Below, one piece after another: positions 9,036 to 18,318 of a stretch of 64,000 bases of DNA. Each line of letters opens with the position of its first letter. Position 1 is the stretch's first letter. The notes under the pieces were generated by a model. It was not told where the DNA came from. It searched no databases and saw only the letters and a program-made list of their open reading frames with translations. Source of the DNA: JAOAIV01 sp038849555 (lineage in GTDB: Archaea > Thermoproteota > Bathyarchaeia > Bathyarchaeales > Bathycorpusculaceae); assembly GCA_038849555.1 (NCBI GenBank), contig JAWCMT010000001.1, forward strand, positions 88,682 through 152,681, in the 5' to 3' direction. The position numbers were made by a program, and so were the translations under genes.

Positions 9036-9360
9036 CTAATTACTCTTTATTCTTTTTCCGCATTCATAACAGAAAACAGCGCTGCTNNNNNNNNNNGCCG
9101 CAATTAGGGCAGGCCACAAGCTCTCTTTGAAGCGGCTTCTTGATGTTTTCGCTTGCAGTTTGAAACGCTTCGCTGATTTCCTTGGCGGCTACGGCAAAAG
9201 CCTTCTCCAGCTCTTGGCTCATCTTATTAAATGCTTCTTTCAATTCATCTGAAACAGGCGGCGTTACCGTTTCTACAGTCCTTACTGCTTTCACGCCGCA
9301 ATTGGGGCAAAAAATAGCGTCTTTAGGAAGTCTAACACCACAATTTGAACAATAAACCAT
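9036..9360 (-). CDS. Double zinc-ribbon protein interrupted by an assembly gap
   Basis: The N-terminal ribbon is YCSNCG then FCPNCG (residues about 3-24 from ATG 9360). A central amphipathic helical stretch follows (EAFNKMSQELEKAFAVAAKE), then ACPNCG directly before the 10-N gap. Beyond the gap, another frame reads FCYECGKRIKSN followed by TAG at 9036-9038, which supplies the missing CxxC of a second ribbon. I therefore place the true end at 9036 rather than in the frame that happens to stay open through the N. The ATG at 9360 is preferred over a start five codons upstream. It is probably cytoplasmic; no partner is evident. Confidence 0.65.
9087..9096. other. Assembly gap (10 N)
   Basis: Ten N inside the second zinc ribbon of the preceding gene. 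Because the true length is unknown, the frame need not be kept across it. Confidence 0.98.
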
Positions 9361-9554
9361 AAACACTCCACGCATCCATCAAGTGCGGAGCGAGAGATTT
9401 AAGTCTTATTAGCAATACGTGATTATGAGTTAATTCTGAAAAACTTTTAATAACTTCTTGCCAGAGACAAGCAAGCTAACAAGAAAAAGGGGAGAGAGCG
9501 ACAATAAACAATATGGGAAAAGAAATTCGGTTAATGTTGCTCACTTCTCAATTA

Positions 9555-9575
9555 ATGCATAGATTTTTTATGCAT
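9555..9575. promoter_or_regulatory. Inverted repeat upstream of the 9607 gene
   Basis: A perfect 7-bp inverted repeat, ATGCATA (9555-9561) and TATGCAT (9569-9575), with an A/T-rich spacer, ends about 30 bases before the downstream ATG at 9607. It overlaps the likely TATA region and could be an operator or part of the core promoter. Nothing else is recognisable in the 230-bp intergenic stretch. Confidence 0.35.
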
Positions 9576-9606
9576 AAAAACTTGTCAACTAATTGAAGGT
9601 ATAGAC

Positions 9607-10542
9607 ATGCCGGAGAAAGATGAACCTAAGAAAGAGCGCCCAAAAATTTCATTGCGAATAGGAGAAGTTCAAATTGAAATGGAAGGCACTCATGACGAAA
9701 TTGCCAAGCTAATGGGAAAAGATTTGCTCGAGTTCACAAAAGGATTGCAGGAGCAAAAAAAGCCGCTAGCGCCCTCAACCTCGATTACGATTCAAGCGGC
9801 CAGCAAAGCTCCAGAAAGCACTCCGAAAACTTTAGAAGCCACGCCAAAAGCGCCGCCTGCGAAGCCTTCCACAACCGAAGTTTCCGCTCAACCGCCGACC
9901 ACGACCACAGTGACAAAGACATTCGACAAAAAGCCCCCGAAGAGAACCATCGGCAAAACAATAGTCATAGCCTTGGGATTGATGTGCATTATTCTTGCCG
10001 CCAGCTTAATTGGCGCACTGGCGGTTTACATACCAATGACAAGCTCTTTGGAAGCGCAAATAGCTGAAAAAGACAACACAATTTTATCTTTGAACACGCA
10101 AATTTTGACCTTAAACGGGCAAATTGCATCCTTAAACTCGCAGGTTTCAACTCTTCAAGAACAACTCAATCAAACTAACACAAGCATGGCGGCGCTACAG
10201 TCGGCTATAATGACATATCGCAGCATACTCTACCTTAACGAGTCGCAGTATCTATTTTCCGCTCGAACCATAACTCAAGAGGCAAACACAACCACCATCG
10301 CCTATGAAGGCGAATTAATATATGCAGGGTATATTTCCATCGGCGTTGAATCAAACAGCACCACAACTTACGTCCGCGTAGTTTACTCCTACTCTGAAGT
10401 TTACTGCGACTACAACGTAACGGTGGGAACAAAAGGCACAGCAGCCTTTCCCGTGTTACCAGGCCCAATCCAGATTATGGTGGGCAACACAGAAAACGAG
10501 AACATAGTAACGGCTACGTTGACAGCACGCTACCGCTACTAA
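9607..10542 (+). CDS. Single-pass membrane protein with coiled coil and outside domain
   Basis: A 311-residue protein I cannot assign to a named family. Residues 1-45 are a charged cytoplasmic segment containing ISLRIGEVQIEMEGTHDEI. A Pro/Thr/Ala-rich linker (about 55-115) and one membrane helix (about 120-145) follow. Next comes a heptad-like coiled coil with repeated LNTQI/LNGQI/LNSQV (about 150-195). The last 110 residues form a Thr-rich beta domain with several N-glycosylation sequons, so the C-terminus is probably outside. A surface or envelope role is inferred only from topology. Confidence 0.75.
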   Translation: MPEKDEPKKERPKISLRIGEVQIEMEGTHDEIAKLMGKDLLEFTKGLQEQKKPLAPSTSITIQAASKAPESTPKTLEATPKAPPAKPSTTEVSAQPPTTTTVTKTFDKKPPKRTIGKTIVIALGLMCIILAASLIGALAVYIPMTSSLEAQIAEKDNTILSLNTQILTLNGQIASLNSQVSTLQEQLNQTNTSMAALQSAIMTYRSILYLNESQYLFSARTITQEANTTTIAYEGELIYAGYISIGVESNSTTTYVRVVYSYSEVYCDYNVTVGTKGTAAFPVLPGPIQIMVGNTENENIVTATLTARYRY

Positions 10543-10721
10543 CTGCGCATACTCCCATTTTTGATTATTAACAAACCACAGCCACACTCAATTACTGCTG
10601 ACCACCATTTCTCGAGCAAAACAACGAAAAAAGCCAAACCCTACAGCCTAAAAAGAGAAGTTTTTCATGCAACAGCGGCTTCGGTGAATCGCTAGCTGCA
10701 GCCATAGAAAGGACTATATTA

Positions 10722-12089
10722 TTATGGTTCTATGTGGACTGTAACCACTGTATTACTAAACCGCTCTTTGATTGCATGCTCAATGCGTGACGCAGTGGAA
10801 TGCGCCTTCTCCAGCGGCACCTTCTTTGCGAAGCAGCAATCCAAATTGACGTAAACCTTGCCCTCCGCGCCATACGTCACTACGCGTTTCACATAAAACT
10901 CGTGTTCAGCTTGCTCAGCCAACGTTTGAATTATATCCCACAGCTCCTTTTCCTCTATTTTCTGCACATGAGTTTCTGAGCCGGAGGGCTCCACATGAAC
11001 CGACACGTGCTCAAGCTGCTTTATCCCCTCGTGAATACGTCGCTCGATTTCCTCAGCGATTTTATGGGCTTCCTCCACCGACAACTGTGGGTCGACATAC
11101 GCGTGAAGCGTCACGTAAAGCTTGCCGCCAGCATATACCGTTGCTACATCATGCACTTCGCTCACGCCATCAACCATTGCCAGCTGCTCTATGTGCTGCT
11201 TCATGCTTTCTTCTTCTTCTGAAGGCTCGATGTGAATTGCTATGGTAATGTTTCCAAACCGTTTTTTCAAGTCTTCCTCGATTTCAGAAGCCAAGCCATG
11301 GGCTTTATCAAGGCTCATTAGGCTGGAAACCTGAAGCGCGCACTCGGCAAAAATTTTTGAGCCCACTTTTCGCACCTTGAGGTCTCGGCAGCCGCGAACG
11401 CCCTCATGTGCTGAGATTTCCAGTCTTATCTGCTGAACAAGCCCCTCTGATGCGGCGTCGCTTAGTTCTCGTATACTGCTTCGCGCAAGCTTAACGCTCA
11501 TGTAGCTGAGCAAGGAGCCCAGCACTATTGATGACACCGAATCGCCCTGATTAAAGCCGACTATGGCTAAGCCGAACCCGAGAAAGGCAATCACTGTAGA
11601 GCTCAAATCAGCTAAGGCATGGTAAAATCCCGCTTTAACCGTGCTACTTTCGCTGCCAGTAGCCTTCCTAAAAATAACCATCCGCAAAATATCTATTGAG
11701 AAGGTGTAGCCTATGGCAATGAAGCCCAAAAAGCCAAAGTCAGCATTCACTCCCTCACCTTGAAGCAACTTCGCAATGGCCTCATAAATTACGAAGACGC
11801 TAACGCCCACAAGCACGATGCTGCCTAACAAGCCGCCTATAGACTCGAACTTTTCATGCCCGTAAGTGTGCTCTTCATCAGGCGGCTTAAGCGACGCTTT
11901 AGTAGCCAAGTAAAGCATAACACCCGCCATAACATCGAGCACGGCATGTAGCCCATCGCTGAGAATCGCTAAGCTGGACGCGAGCAAACCCAAAAGAACC
12001 TCAACAACAACCACGCTGGCTATGGCAATGGTAGAAAATTTAAGGGCGCCAAGCTTGTAGGCGCCTTCTGAAGTAGCGGGCATCAACAA
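10722..12089 (-). CDS. Cation diffusion facilitator with three ZT-dimer-like domains
   Basis: A 455-residue CDF-family metal/proton antiporter. The first 210 residues hold six membrane helices with metal-site motifs DGLHAVLDV (helix 2) and HALAD (helix 5), plus HTYGHEKFE between helices 2 and 3. CDF proteins normally carry one C-terminal dimerisation domain of about 80 residues. Here three similar modules follow in tandem (about 215-295, 297-372, 378-455). Each has the pattern V-x-G-K-(I/V)-(F/Y)-(A/V), a helix beginning (L/V)xxAH and a terminal strand H(I/V)EP. The likely substrate is Zn, Mn or Fe. ATG 12089 is used; ATG 12083 is as good. Confidence 0.88.
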   Translation of the reverse strand: MLMPATSEGAYKLGALKFSTIAIASVVVVEVLLGLLASSLAILSDGLHAVLDVMAGVMLYLATKASLKPPDEEHTYGHEKFESIGGLLGSIVLVGVSVFVIYEAIAKLLQGEGVNADFGFLGFIAIGYTFSIDILRMVIFRKATGSESSTVKAGFYHALADLSSTVIAFLGFGLAIVGFNQGDSVSSIVLGSLLSYMSVKLARSSIRELSDAASEGLVQQIRLEISAHEGVRGCRDLKVRKVGSKIFAECALQVSSLMSLDKAHGLASEIEEDLKKRFGNITIAIHIEPSEEEESMKQHIEQLAMVDGVSEVHDVATVYAGGKLYVTLHAYVDPQLSVEEAHKIAEEIERRIHEGIKQLEHVSVHVEPSGSETHVQKIEEKELWDIIQTLAEQAEHEFYVKRVVTYGAEGKVYVNLDCCFAKKVPLEKAHSTASRIEHAIKERFSNTVVTVHIEP

Positions 12090-12285
12090 TCAGGCTATAT
12101 GCTCAGAGCACGGGCGATTTAAAAATTACGGGCACTTCACGGGGAATTATTCTTCAAAAACAGGCAGTACAAGTTTTCCTTCCGAAAAGCATAATGCACT
12201 GCAACCTTTGGACAAAATTTTTAAGGCAAATGCATACAAAACAGTTAACCGCGATTTGAATCGCAAAAATAAAGGAGAAGGGAGA

Positions 12286-13746
12286 ATGGCAATCTCACAT
12301 AAGAGTGTTGCTGCTGCATTTTCCTTGCTTCTGCTGCTTGCTATGACTGCTTCGCTGTTTCTCTTGCCCGTAAGAAGCCAAATTCTCTGGGAAGGCCACT
12401 CAAAATCATACGCGTTCATTGGCGCCGTACCCAATCCCGCATACGTTGGCGAAGAGGTATTACTTCACATTGGAATTACCCAGCAACTGCAGATTACACA
12501 AGACAGCTGGACAGGCTTAACTGTCACAGTAACAAAGCCTGACGGATCAACCGAAACCCTTGGTCCATTCAAGACTGACTCTACAGGCGGCACAGGATAC
12601 GTATACATACCAGACAAACCAGGAACATACAAGCTTCAAACACACTTCCCAGCACAATGGTACAACTTCAGTCAAGTTGACATGTTCACGGGGCAAAGAC
12701 AAACCGTAAACATATACTATCAAGCCGACGACAGCCCAATACTTGAACTCGAAGTGCTAGAGGGCACTCCAACTTACTGGCCTGGTGTTCCACTACCAAC
12801 AGAATACTGGACACGCCCAATAGACAGCCAAAACCGTGAGTGGGCAGTAATCTCGGGAAGCTGGCTTGACCCCGGAGGCATCTATGGACAACAAGAAGCC
12901 AAATACCAAGAAGACGCGCCAGAAACAGCACACGTGCTCTGGCAAAAACCGCTACAAATAGGCGGCTTAGCTGGAGGGGAGCTTTCAGAGCCCGCAGCCA
13001 TATTTCCAGGCGACGCGTACGAAGGCAAATGGAGCAACAGCCTAGTCATAATGGGCGTTCTTATATACCAAAAGTTTGATAGCGTCGGAGGCAACGCCGT
13101 CAACAACTGGGTCGTTGCTGTTGACATACACACCGGTGAAACATTATGGGAGAAAGAGCTTAAAAACCCAAATGGAAGCCGCGTAACACCCTTGTTTGGT
13201 CAAGTGATGTACTGGAAGAGCTTTAACACACAGGGGGTTCATGCATATTTGTGGGCAGGTGTTTCCGGCGGTTTCTTCGGCGCGGCGCCAACTACATGGG
13301 AGGCATTTGACCCCTATACTGGCCGATGGCTATTCACCTTTAGAAACGTGCCAAGCGGCAACCGTTTGCGCGGACCCAACGGCGAGATCATCATTTACAC
13401 TGTTAACCTGCAGAGAGGCTACATGACAGTCTGGAATTCCACCGCAGTTATCAGCGCTTATTGGGGTACAACTGAGAACAGCCCAATGTTCGGTTCATGG
13501 CAACCGCAAGGCAAAACCATCGATGCTACAGGAGCCGTTCCCGTAACTTCGGCAACTCCATTTGGATTGAACGGGTATCAGAAGAACATCACCATACCAA
13601 CAGGCTTACCGGGAAGCGTTTCTTACGTATTTCTTGATGATACTGTATTCGGTTACTATCGAGGCGACACTATAGGCACATTCGGCACAATATCATACAA
13701 CGATCCCCCATTCACTATATGGGCATTTGACGCGAAAACAGGCTAA
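12286..13746 (+). CDS. PQQ-type beta-propeller surface protein, N-terminal part (ends at in-frame TAA)
   Basis: The first 486 residues of a secreted protein. A signal peptide (about 1-32, with LLLLLAMTASLFLL) is followed by an Ig-like domain and then propeller blades bearing WAFDAKTG-type PQQ repeats. ATG 12286 is preferred because AAAGGAGAAGGGAG precedes it; an upstream ATG adds a polar stretch. The TAA at 13744-13746 falls exactly where the intact paralogue (52701-55226) reads FDAKTGQLLW: here it is FDAKTG-stop-LK, so one C-to-T change of a CAA Gln codon explains it. A 6-bp inverted repeat GCGATT-TG-AATCGC (12251-12264) sits in the leader after a TATA-like TTTTTAAGG. The gene is probably inactive or makes a truncated product. 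Confidence 0.8.
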   Translation: MAISHKSVAAAFSLLLLLAMTASLFLLPVRSQILWEGHSKSYAFIGAVPNPAYVGEEVLLHIGITQQLQITQDSWTGLTVTVTKPDGSTETLGPFKTDSTGGTGYVYIPDKPGTYKLQTHFPAQWYNFSQVDMFTGQRQTVNIYYQADDSPILELEVLEGTPTYWPGVPLPTEYWTRPIDSQNREWAVISGSWLDPGGIYGQQEAKYQEDAPETAHVLWQKPLQIGGLAGGELSEPAAIFPGDAYEGKWSNSLVIMGVLIYQKFDSVGGNAVNNWVVAVDIHTGETLWEKELKNPNGSRVTPLFGQVMYWKSFNTQGVHAYLWAGVSGGFFGAAPTTWEAFDPYTGRWLFTFRNVPSGNRLRGPNGEIIIYTVNLQRGYMTVWNSTAVISAYWGTTENSPMFGSWQPQGKTIDATGAVPVTSATPFGLNGYQKNITIPTGLPGSVSYVFLDDTVFGYYRGDTIGTFGTISYNDPPFTIWAFDAKTG

Positions 13747-14871
13747 TTGAAATTCCGCGAAACACACGCGGCTCCACCTGGCAATGTGTCCATATCAGTT
13801 GCCGCGGCAAGCGCTGAAGACCGTGTAGTGGCTATATGGTGCAAGGAACTATGCCAATTCTGGGCATACAGCCTTGACACAGGCAAACTTCTCTGGGGCC
13901 CAACCGAGCCACAGCATTATCTGGACATCTACGCGATGTATCCAACAATCAAGTATGGAATACTCTATTCAAACGGCATGAGCGGAATAATGTACGCATA
14001 TAACGCCACAACAGGAAAACTACTTTGGACATACACATATCCTGACCCATACAGAGAGACGCTCTGGTCAAATTACTGGTCATCACTACGCCCACGTATA
14101 ATCGCTGACGGAAAAATCTACCTCGGCCAAAGCGAACACTCCGTCAACCAGCCACAACCACGCGGTGCACCATTCGTCTGCTTGAATGCAACCACAGGCG
14201 AGGTGATATGGTCAATTTACGGTATGTTCCGTCAAACCGACTGGGGAGGACCCGCCGTTATGGGCGATAGCATCATCGCAACAATGGATACATACAACCA
14301 GATGATATACGCCATTGGCAAAGGACCAAGCAAGACCACTGTTACAGCGTCTCCGAAAGTTTCTGTACATGGCAACAAAGTCCTCGTAGAAGGCACCGTC
14401 ACCGACATCTCGCCTGCCACCGAGGATATCGGCATTCAAAAGCGGTTCCCGAACGGCGTGCCCGCCGTGGCGGACGATTCCATGAGCGACTGGATGCTCT
14501 ATGTCTACAAGCAATGGGCATGTCCCGCTAATGTCAAAGGCGTTGAAGTCATCATCGAGGTGCTTGACCCGAACAATAATTACTATGAAGTTGCCCGAGC
14601 CACAAGCGACGGCAGCGGCTTCTACAGCGCAACATTCGACCCGCCAGTACCAGGCAAATACACAATCATCGCAAAGTTCGCGGGCTCTAAGGCGTACTAC
14701 GGTTCGCATGCTGAAACGGCGGTATTCGTTGAAGAGGCTCCTGCGGCACCTAAAGCTACACCAACACCCGCGTCAATGACAGACATGTACGTGATGGGTT
14801 TTGGCATAGGCATGATCGTAACCATCATTGTAGTCGGCTTACTGCTCTATTTGCTTCTTAGAAAAAGATGA
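13747..14871 (+). pseudogene. PQQ-type beta-propeller surface protein, C-terminal part
   Basis: This continues in the same frame directly after the TAA. It contains the remaining PQQ-like blades (YSLDTGKLLWG, YNATTGKLLW, LNATTGEVIW), a C-terminal beta-sandwich domain (about residues 200-335 of this part, with RFPNGVPAVADDSMS and DPPVPGKYTIIAKF), an Ala/Pro/Thr-rich linker and a final membrane helix ending in RKR. The paralogue has the same order without interruption. A TTG lies immediately after the stop, but no ribosome-binding site or promoter supports separate translation, and this part has no signal peptide. I read it as the downstream half of a nonsense-broken gene. Confidence 0.75.
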
Positions 14872-14965
14872 GTAAAGCAGCAGAAAACGCATAAACTTTC
14901 CCTTTTTCTTTTCTGTTTCTTAACCTATTGTGCAGAAAATACTGCTGAGGATGTTGCGGTAGATT

Positions 14966-15211
14966 TCATTCGTTAGGCAAATGGTTGCTTTGCGCCTTGG
15001 TTTTCCATCTGAACGATAGCAGTAGCAACAAAGTTACCAGCGCTATAAATAGCCCGCCGAATATTGAGAGAGGTATCCTAAAGATGAGTTCTCCGTGTAG
15101 AACCCTGTTTGAAGGAAGAGCAAGCGCATACGAGGCGATAAAGATGGCGAAAAATACTGCGCCTATTCCCTGCGTCAAAAACATGAGCATGACAAGCGGG
15201 TTCCTCTTCAA
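14966..15211 (-). CDS. Small membrane protein
   Basis: An 81-residue protein with two or three hydrophobic helices (about 6-30 and 43-68) and a polar, Lys-containing C-terminus. The start is uncertain. TTG at 15211 is the only standard start, yet the frame stays open upstream through a segment reading NIEAYREAAQLKRN that also looks coding. No family recognised. The opposing strand is open too, but its product is polar and lacks coherent structure, so I favour this strand. Confidence 0.5.
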   Translation of the reverse strand: MKRNPLVMLMFLTQGIGAVFFAIFIASYALALPSNRVLHGELIFRIPLSIFGGLFIALVTLLLLLSFRWKTKAQSNHLPNE

Positions 15212-15419
15212 CTGTGCAGCCTCTCTATACGCTTCAATATTCCCTAATTTCTTTATAAGGTTGTTCTTTTAGGATGACACTTGGAAAACCGCAATTATAA
15301 TATACTCAACAGTTGCAAAATCAAGTCTAAAGAGGATGGGCTGAAAAATAAACGAAGCAAACCGCCAGCTACCGTTAAAACTTGGATTTTTACTGGTTTC
15401 CCTTTCCTGGTTTGCCTAC

Positions 15420-16259
15420 ATGCTCTACGAATTCGCTAATGGCATAATCAACAGAGGCCCCCTCGAAGTCTTCTTCATCCTAATAACCGACGTGCCAGGC
15501 TGCATCGGCCTCGGCTTCAGAACAGCCGCAGCATTCATCGCCGTTGTCATCGGCCTATTCTACATCGTAAAAAAAGACTTATCAAAGCCAGAATTGCTGA
15601 TGGCGCTTCGGCTGGTTGTGCTCTTTGAGGCAGGCTACTGGTTCCTAAGCTTCTTCATGTCAGGCATCTGGGGGCTCGCAGCCTTTGCGGATCCATCCAT
15701 AGGTTTCGGCGGGATAATGCTGATGACGGTCATGAACACGTTACCTTGCTTCGTGCAGTCAATAGGCCTCGTCAGCGTACTAATCAAGCTATTTCTGGCG
15801 TTATCTCCAAACAAGCCAGCGAAGAACGCCATAAAATGGGGGCTAATTACCGGCGCCTTCTATGTTTTCGTTTTCTGGCTGAACAATACGGGCATGTGGA
15901 TAGCCGCGCTAGTTGAAAAAGGCGCAGACTACATCCTGCTTTATCCTAGTAACATGTTCAGCTTTCTCTTCTCCACAGTAGGCCTTTATCTTCTGGCGCT
16001 TTACACGGCGTACTTCGCAAAGAAATCCATGCGTGCTGAATCCATAGAAATGATAAACTTACACACTGTAGGCGCCATCGTAACTCTTGTCGGCTTGTAT
16101 TTCTGCGTTAACTACGTCATGTGGATTTTCCTTGGCAGCGTCGGCGGATGGGGCTCTTGGTACGCATGGATCCTAGGGCATAATCTTGACTTGTGGGCTA
16201 TGGCGCTGCCCTTTATCGGATTGCCGTTGCTATTTCAACCTAAAGTAAACAGAAACTAG
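15420..16259 (+). CDS. Multi-pass membrane protein of unknown function
   Basis: A 279-residue protein with about seven hydrophobic helices and no motif I can tie to a transport or enzyme family. The ATG at 15420 is the first standard start, but it falls inside what looks like the first membrane helix. The same frame reads on upstream as PLKLGFLLVSLSWFAY, back to a TGA at 15342-15344 that is the third codon after an ATG (15336) with a GAGG-like site. So either the first helix is translated from a rare start, or the gene has lost its start region to a nonsense change. It lies directly upstream of the SMC operon, separated by about 130 bp with a separate promoter. Confidence 0.65.
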   Translation: MLYEFANGIINRGPLEVFFILITDVPGCIGLGFRTAAAFIAVVIGLFYIVKKDLSKPELLMALRLVVLFEAGYWFLSFFMSGIWGLAAFADPSIGFGGIMLMTVMNTLPCFVQSIGLVSVLIKLFLALSPNKPAKNAIKWGLITGAFYVFVFWLNNTGMWIAALVEKGADYILLYPSNMFSFLFSTVGLYLLALYTAYFAKKSMRAESIEMINLHTVGAIVTLVGLYFCVNYVMWIFLGSVGGWGSWYAWILGHNLDLWAMALPFIGLPLLFQPKVNRN

Positions 16260-16336
16260 GTAGATGCAAATGCCTTTAGGGGCATGCGCATAAAAGGCTG
16301 GTTGTAAGCGTGAAATTTTTCAACTTTGCCAATAGT

Positions 16337-16347
16337 GGTTAAATAAG
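16337..16347 (+). promoter_or_regulatory. TATA-like element of the SMC operon
   Basis: GGTTAAATAAG lies about 30 bases before the first possible start (TTG 16378) and 58 before ATG 16396, so transcription would begin near 16370. Upstream at about 16271-16286 there is a short hairpin ATGCC/GGCAT that may end the previous transcript. This element supports an independent promoter for the three-gene unit. Confidence 0.4.
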
Positions 16348-16395
16348 AGACTTTTCACCTAAATAATACGCGCCAAGTTGAGGCAAAGGGCCGCG

Positions 16396-18318
16396 ATGCT
16401 GATACAGGAAGTCATCTTGGAGAACTTCATGAGTTACGAGTACGCTAGGGTGCCCTTTAAACCAGGCGTAAACGTTATCTGCGGTCCGAACGGCGCTGGA
16501 AAATCATCGCTGCTCTTGGCTATTTCCGTGGCGCTAGGACAGTCGTACACGGAGCGCTCAAGAAAACTAAGCGACTTGATACGTTGGGGTAAGGATAGAG
16601 CGCGTGTTACGCTTATTTTGGATAACAGCAAGCGGGGCGGCAGGCGTCCAGTGCCTAAGTACAGCAAAGACCAAATTTTTCTCACCCGCGTTCTGCGTCG
16701 CGATGGCAAGTACTGGTTTGAGCTGGAAAATCGCGCTGCCACAAAGCAGGATGTTGAACGCTTGCTGGGCAGATTCGGCGTTGACCCTGACAACATGCTT
16801 ATTATTATGCATCAGAGCATGGTGGAGCAGTTCACTGTTCTCTCCAGCGTGGAGAAGCTGCGCATGGTTGAGGCGGCTGTGGGTTTGGAGCCGTTCCGCG
16901 AGAACGTGCTGGAGGCCCAGCGCAAATTAACGCGTATTCTAAGCCAGGAAGAGTCTGTCGGCAAGCTGCTTGAGTCGGCGGAGCAGACGTTGAATTATTG
17001 GCGTGAGCAATACGAGCGTTATCAGGAGAAGAAGCAGCTGCAGACTAAACGGCGTTTCCTTGAGCGCGAGCTGGCGTGGGCTGAGGTGGAACGCCACGAG
17101 AGTGCGCTTAAAGCGTTGGAGGCAGAGCGGCATAGAAACGAGGAAAATCTTAACCGAGTTGAAGCTGAAATAAAAACCTTGAAGGCTGATTTGGAAAGCC
17201 AGCAGCGCCAGCAGCGCATGCTAAAGGATGAAATGAAGGCTGCTTTCAGCGAGCGGCTGGGTTTTGAACGGGAGATTGCCGAGAACGAAGCCACCTTATC
17301 CCTGTGCGAGCAGCTGCTTACAGAAGCTTCGCTTTTGGAGGCGACGATTCAGAAAAACGCAGGCCAGTTCAAGCTGATGCGAAGCGAGAACTTGCGGGCG
17401 ATGCTTGAAAACGCCAAGCAGCACCTTTCAAAGGTAACTGCAAGAATGAAAGAACATGAGGCAAAACTGCAAAGTTTGGAAGAAGCCGCTGGCAAGGTGG
17501 CTGAGGAAATTTTAGATAACCGCGTTCAACTTGCATTGCTGCAGTTTCGCCGAGAAACAGCCATGTCTGATTTGGAGAGGATAGACTCAGCGCTTAAAGA
17601 GGCAAAAACCACCCTAAATGAGGTTATCGCTAAGGCGGAGCAGACTGGCGCAAGAATTGCCGTGCTGAAAAGCGCCGCGGAAATTCAAGATGAAATCCGC
17701 ATTACAGACGGTCATTTGGCTGCGCTTGCAGATGTTTCTGAAGATATAGAGCGCATGTATGAGTCTTACTCCAAGCTTTATCTGGAGTTAAAAGAAAAGG
17801 CGCAGTTGGTTGCCGAGAACCGCGAGAAAACGCTTGAAGAAGTGAAAGTGCGCATGGACGCATGGCGGAACGTCATGCAGAGCCTGCTGGACCGAGTGAA
17901 TCTGGAGTATCAGAAGATTCTAAGCCAGACCATGGCGACGGGCGAAGTGCGTCTTGCCAACGGGCATGACATTGAAACTGCAGGCTTGGAGATTCTTGTC
18001 GGCTTTAAAGGCGGGAAACCCGTTCCTCTGGATTCCTACACTCAGAGCGGCGGCGAGAGAACCACGGCGACCATGAGCTTCCTTCTTGCGTTGCAGCAGC
18101 ATGTGCGTTCGCCATTCAGGGCGGTGGATGAATATGACATTCACATGGACCCACGAAACAGGGAGATGATTGCGCGCATGCTTTTGTCGTTGATAAAGGA
18201 TGCCACAGCGCAGTATATCGTTATCACGCCAAGCCAGATTACCTTCGCGCAGGAAAACGTGAACATCATCACGGTGCAGAATGTTGAAGGCAAATCAGTA
18301 GTTCGCGAGGTTACGTAG
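16396..18318 (+). CDS. Compact SMC5/6-like ATPase
   Basis: A 640-residue SMC-family ATPase. The N-terminal half of the head has GPNGAGKSS (residues 30-37 from ATG 16396) and a Q-loop region LIIMHQSMVEQF. The C-terminal half has QSGGERTT at about 550 and Walker B FRAVDEYDIHMD at about 574-585. The pairing of SGGERTTATMSFLLALQQ with FRAVDEYDIHMDP is the pattern of SMC5/SMC6 rather than of SMC1-4, MukB or Rad50. Between the heads, about 350 residues are almost entirely coiled coil. I see no globular hinge and no CxxC zinc hook, so the arms are about half normal length. A TTG at 16378 would add six residues. The stop overlaps the next gene's GTG (TAGTG). A role in DNA tethering, loop extrusion or repair is inferred. 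Confidence 0.85.
   Translation: MLIQEVILENFMSYEYARVPFKPGVNVICGPNGAGKSSLLLAISVALGQSYTERSRKLSDLIRWGKDRARVTLILDNSKRGGRRPVPKYSKDQIFLTRVLRRDGKYWFELENRAATKQDVERLLGRFGVDPDNMLIIMHQSMVEQFTVLSSVEKLRMVEAAVGLEPFRENVLEAQRKLTRILSQEESVGKLLESAEQTLNYWREQYERYQEKKQLQTKRRFLERELAWAEVERHESALKALEAERHRNEENLNRVEAEIKTLKADLESQQRQQRMLKDEMKAAFSERLGFEREIAENEATLSLCEQLLTEASLLEATIQKNAGQFKLMRSENLRAMLENAKQHLSKVTARMKEHEAKLQSLEEAAGKVAEEILDNRVQLALLQFRRETAMSDLERIDSALKEAKTTLNEVIAKAEQTGARIAVLKSAAEIQDEIRITDGHLAALADVSEDIERMYESYSKLYLELKEKAQLVAENREKTLEEVKVRMDAWRNVMQSLLDRVNLEYQKILSQTMATGEVRLANGHDIETAGLEILVGFKGGKPVPLDSYTQSGGERTTATMSFLLALQQHVRSPFRAVDEYDIHMDPRNREMIARMLLSLIKDATAQYIVITPSQITFAQENVNIITVQNVEGKSVVREVT

Noticed and set aside
13744..13746. 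Recoding of the TAA in the propeller gene
   Set aside because: TAA has no known amino-acid recoding in archaea, and a single C-to-T change from the paralogue's Gln codon is a simpler account.
14212..14709. 165-residue minus-strand frame inside the propeller gene
   Set aside because: The plus strand aligns throughout with the intact paralogue; this frame is a shadow.
14985..15272. 95-residue plus-strand frame opposite the small membrane protein
   Set aside because: The minus-strand product has coherent membrane helices and this one does not.
16396..18318. Calling the ATPase Rad50
   Set aside because: There is no zinc-hook CxxC, the head motifs are SMC5/6-like, and no mre11 gene is adjacent.
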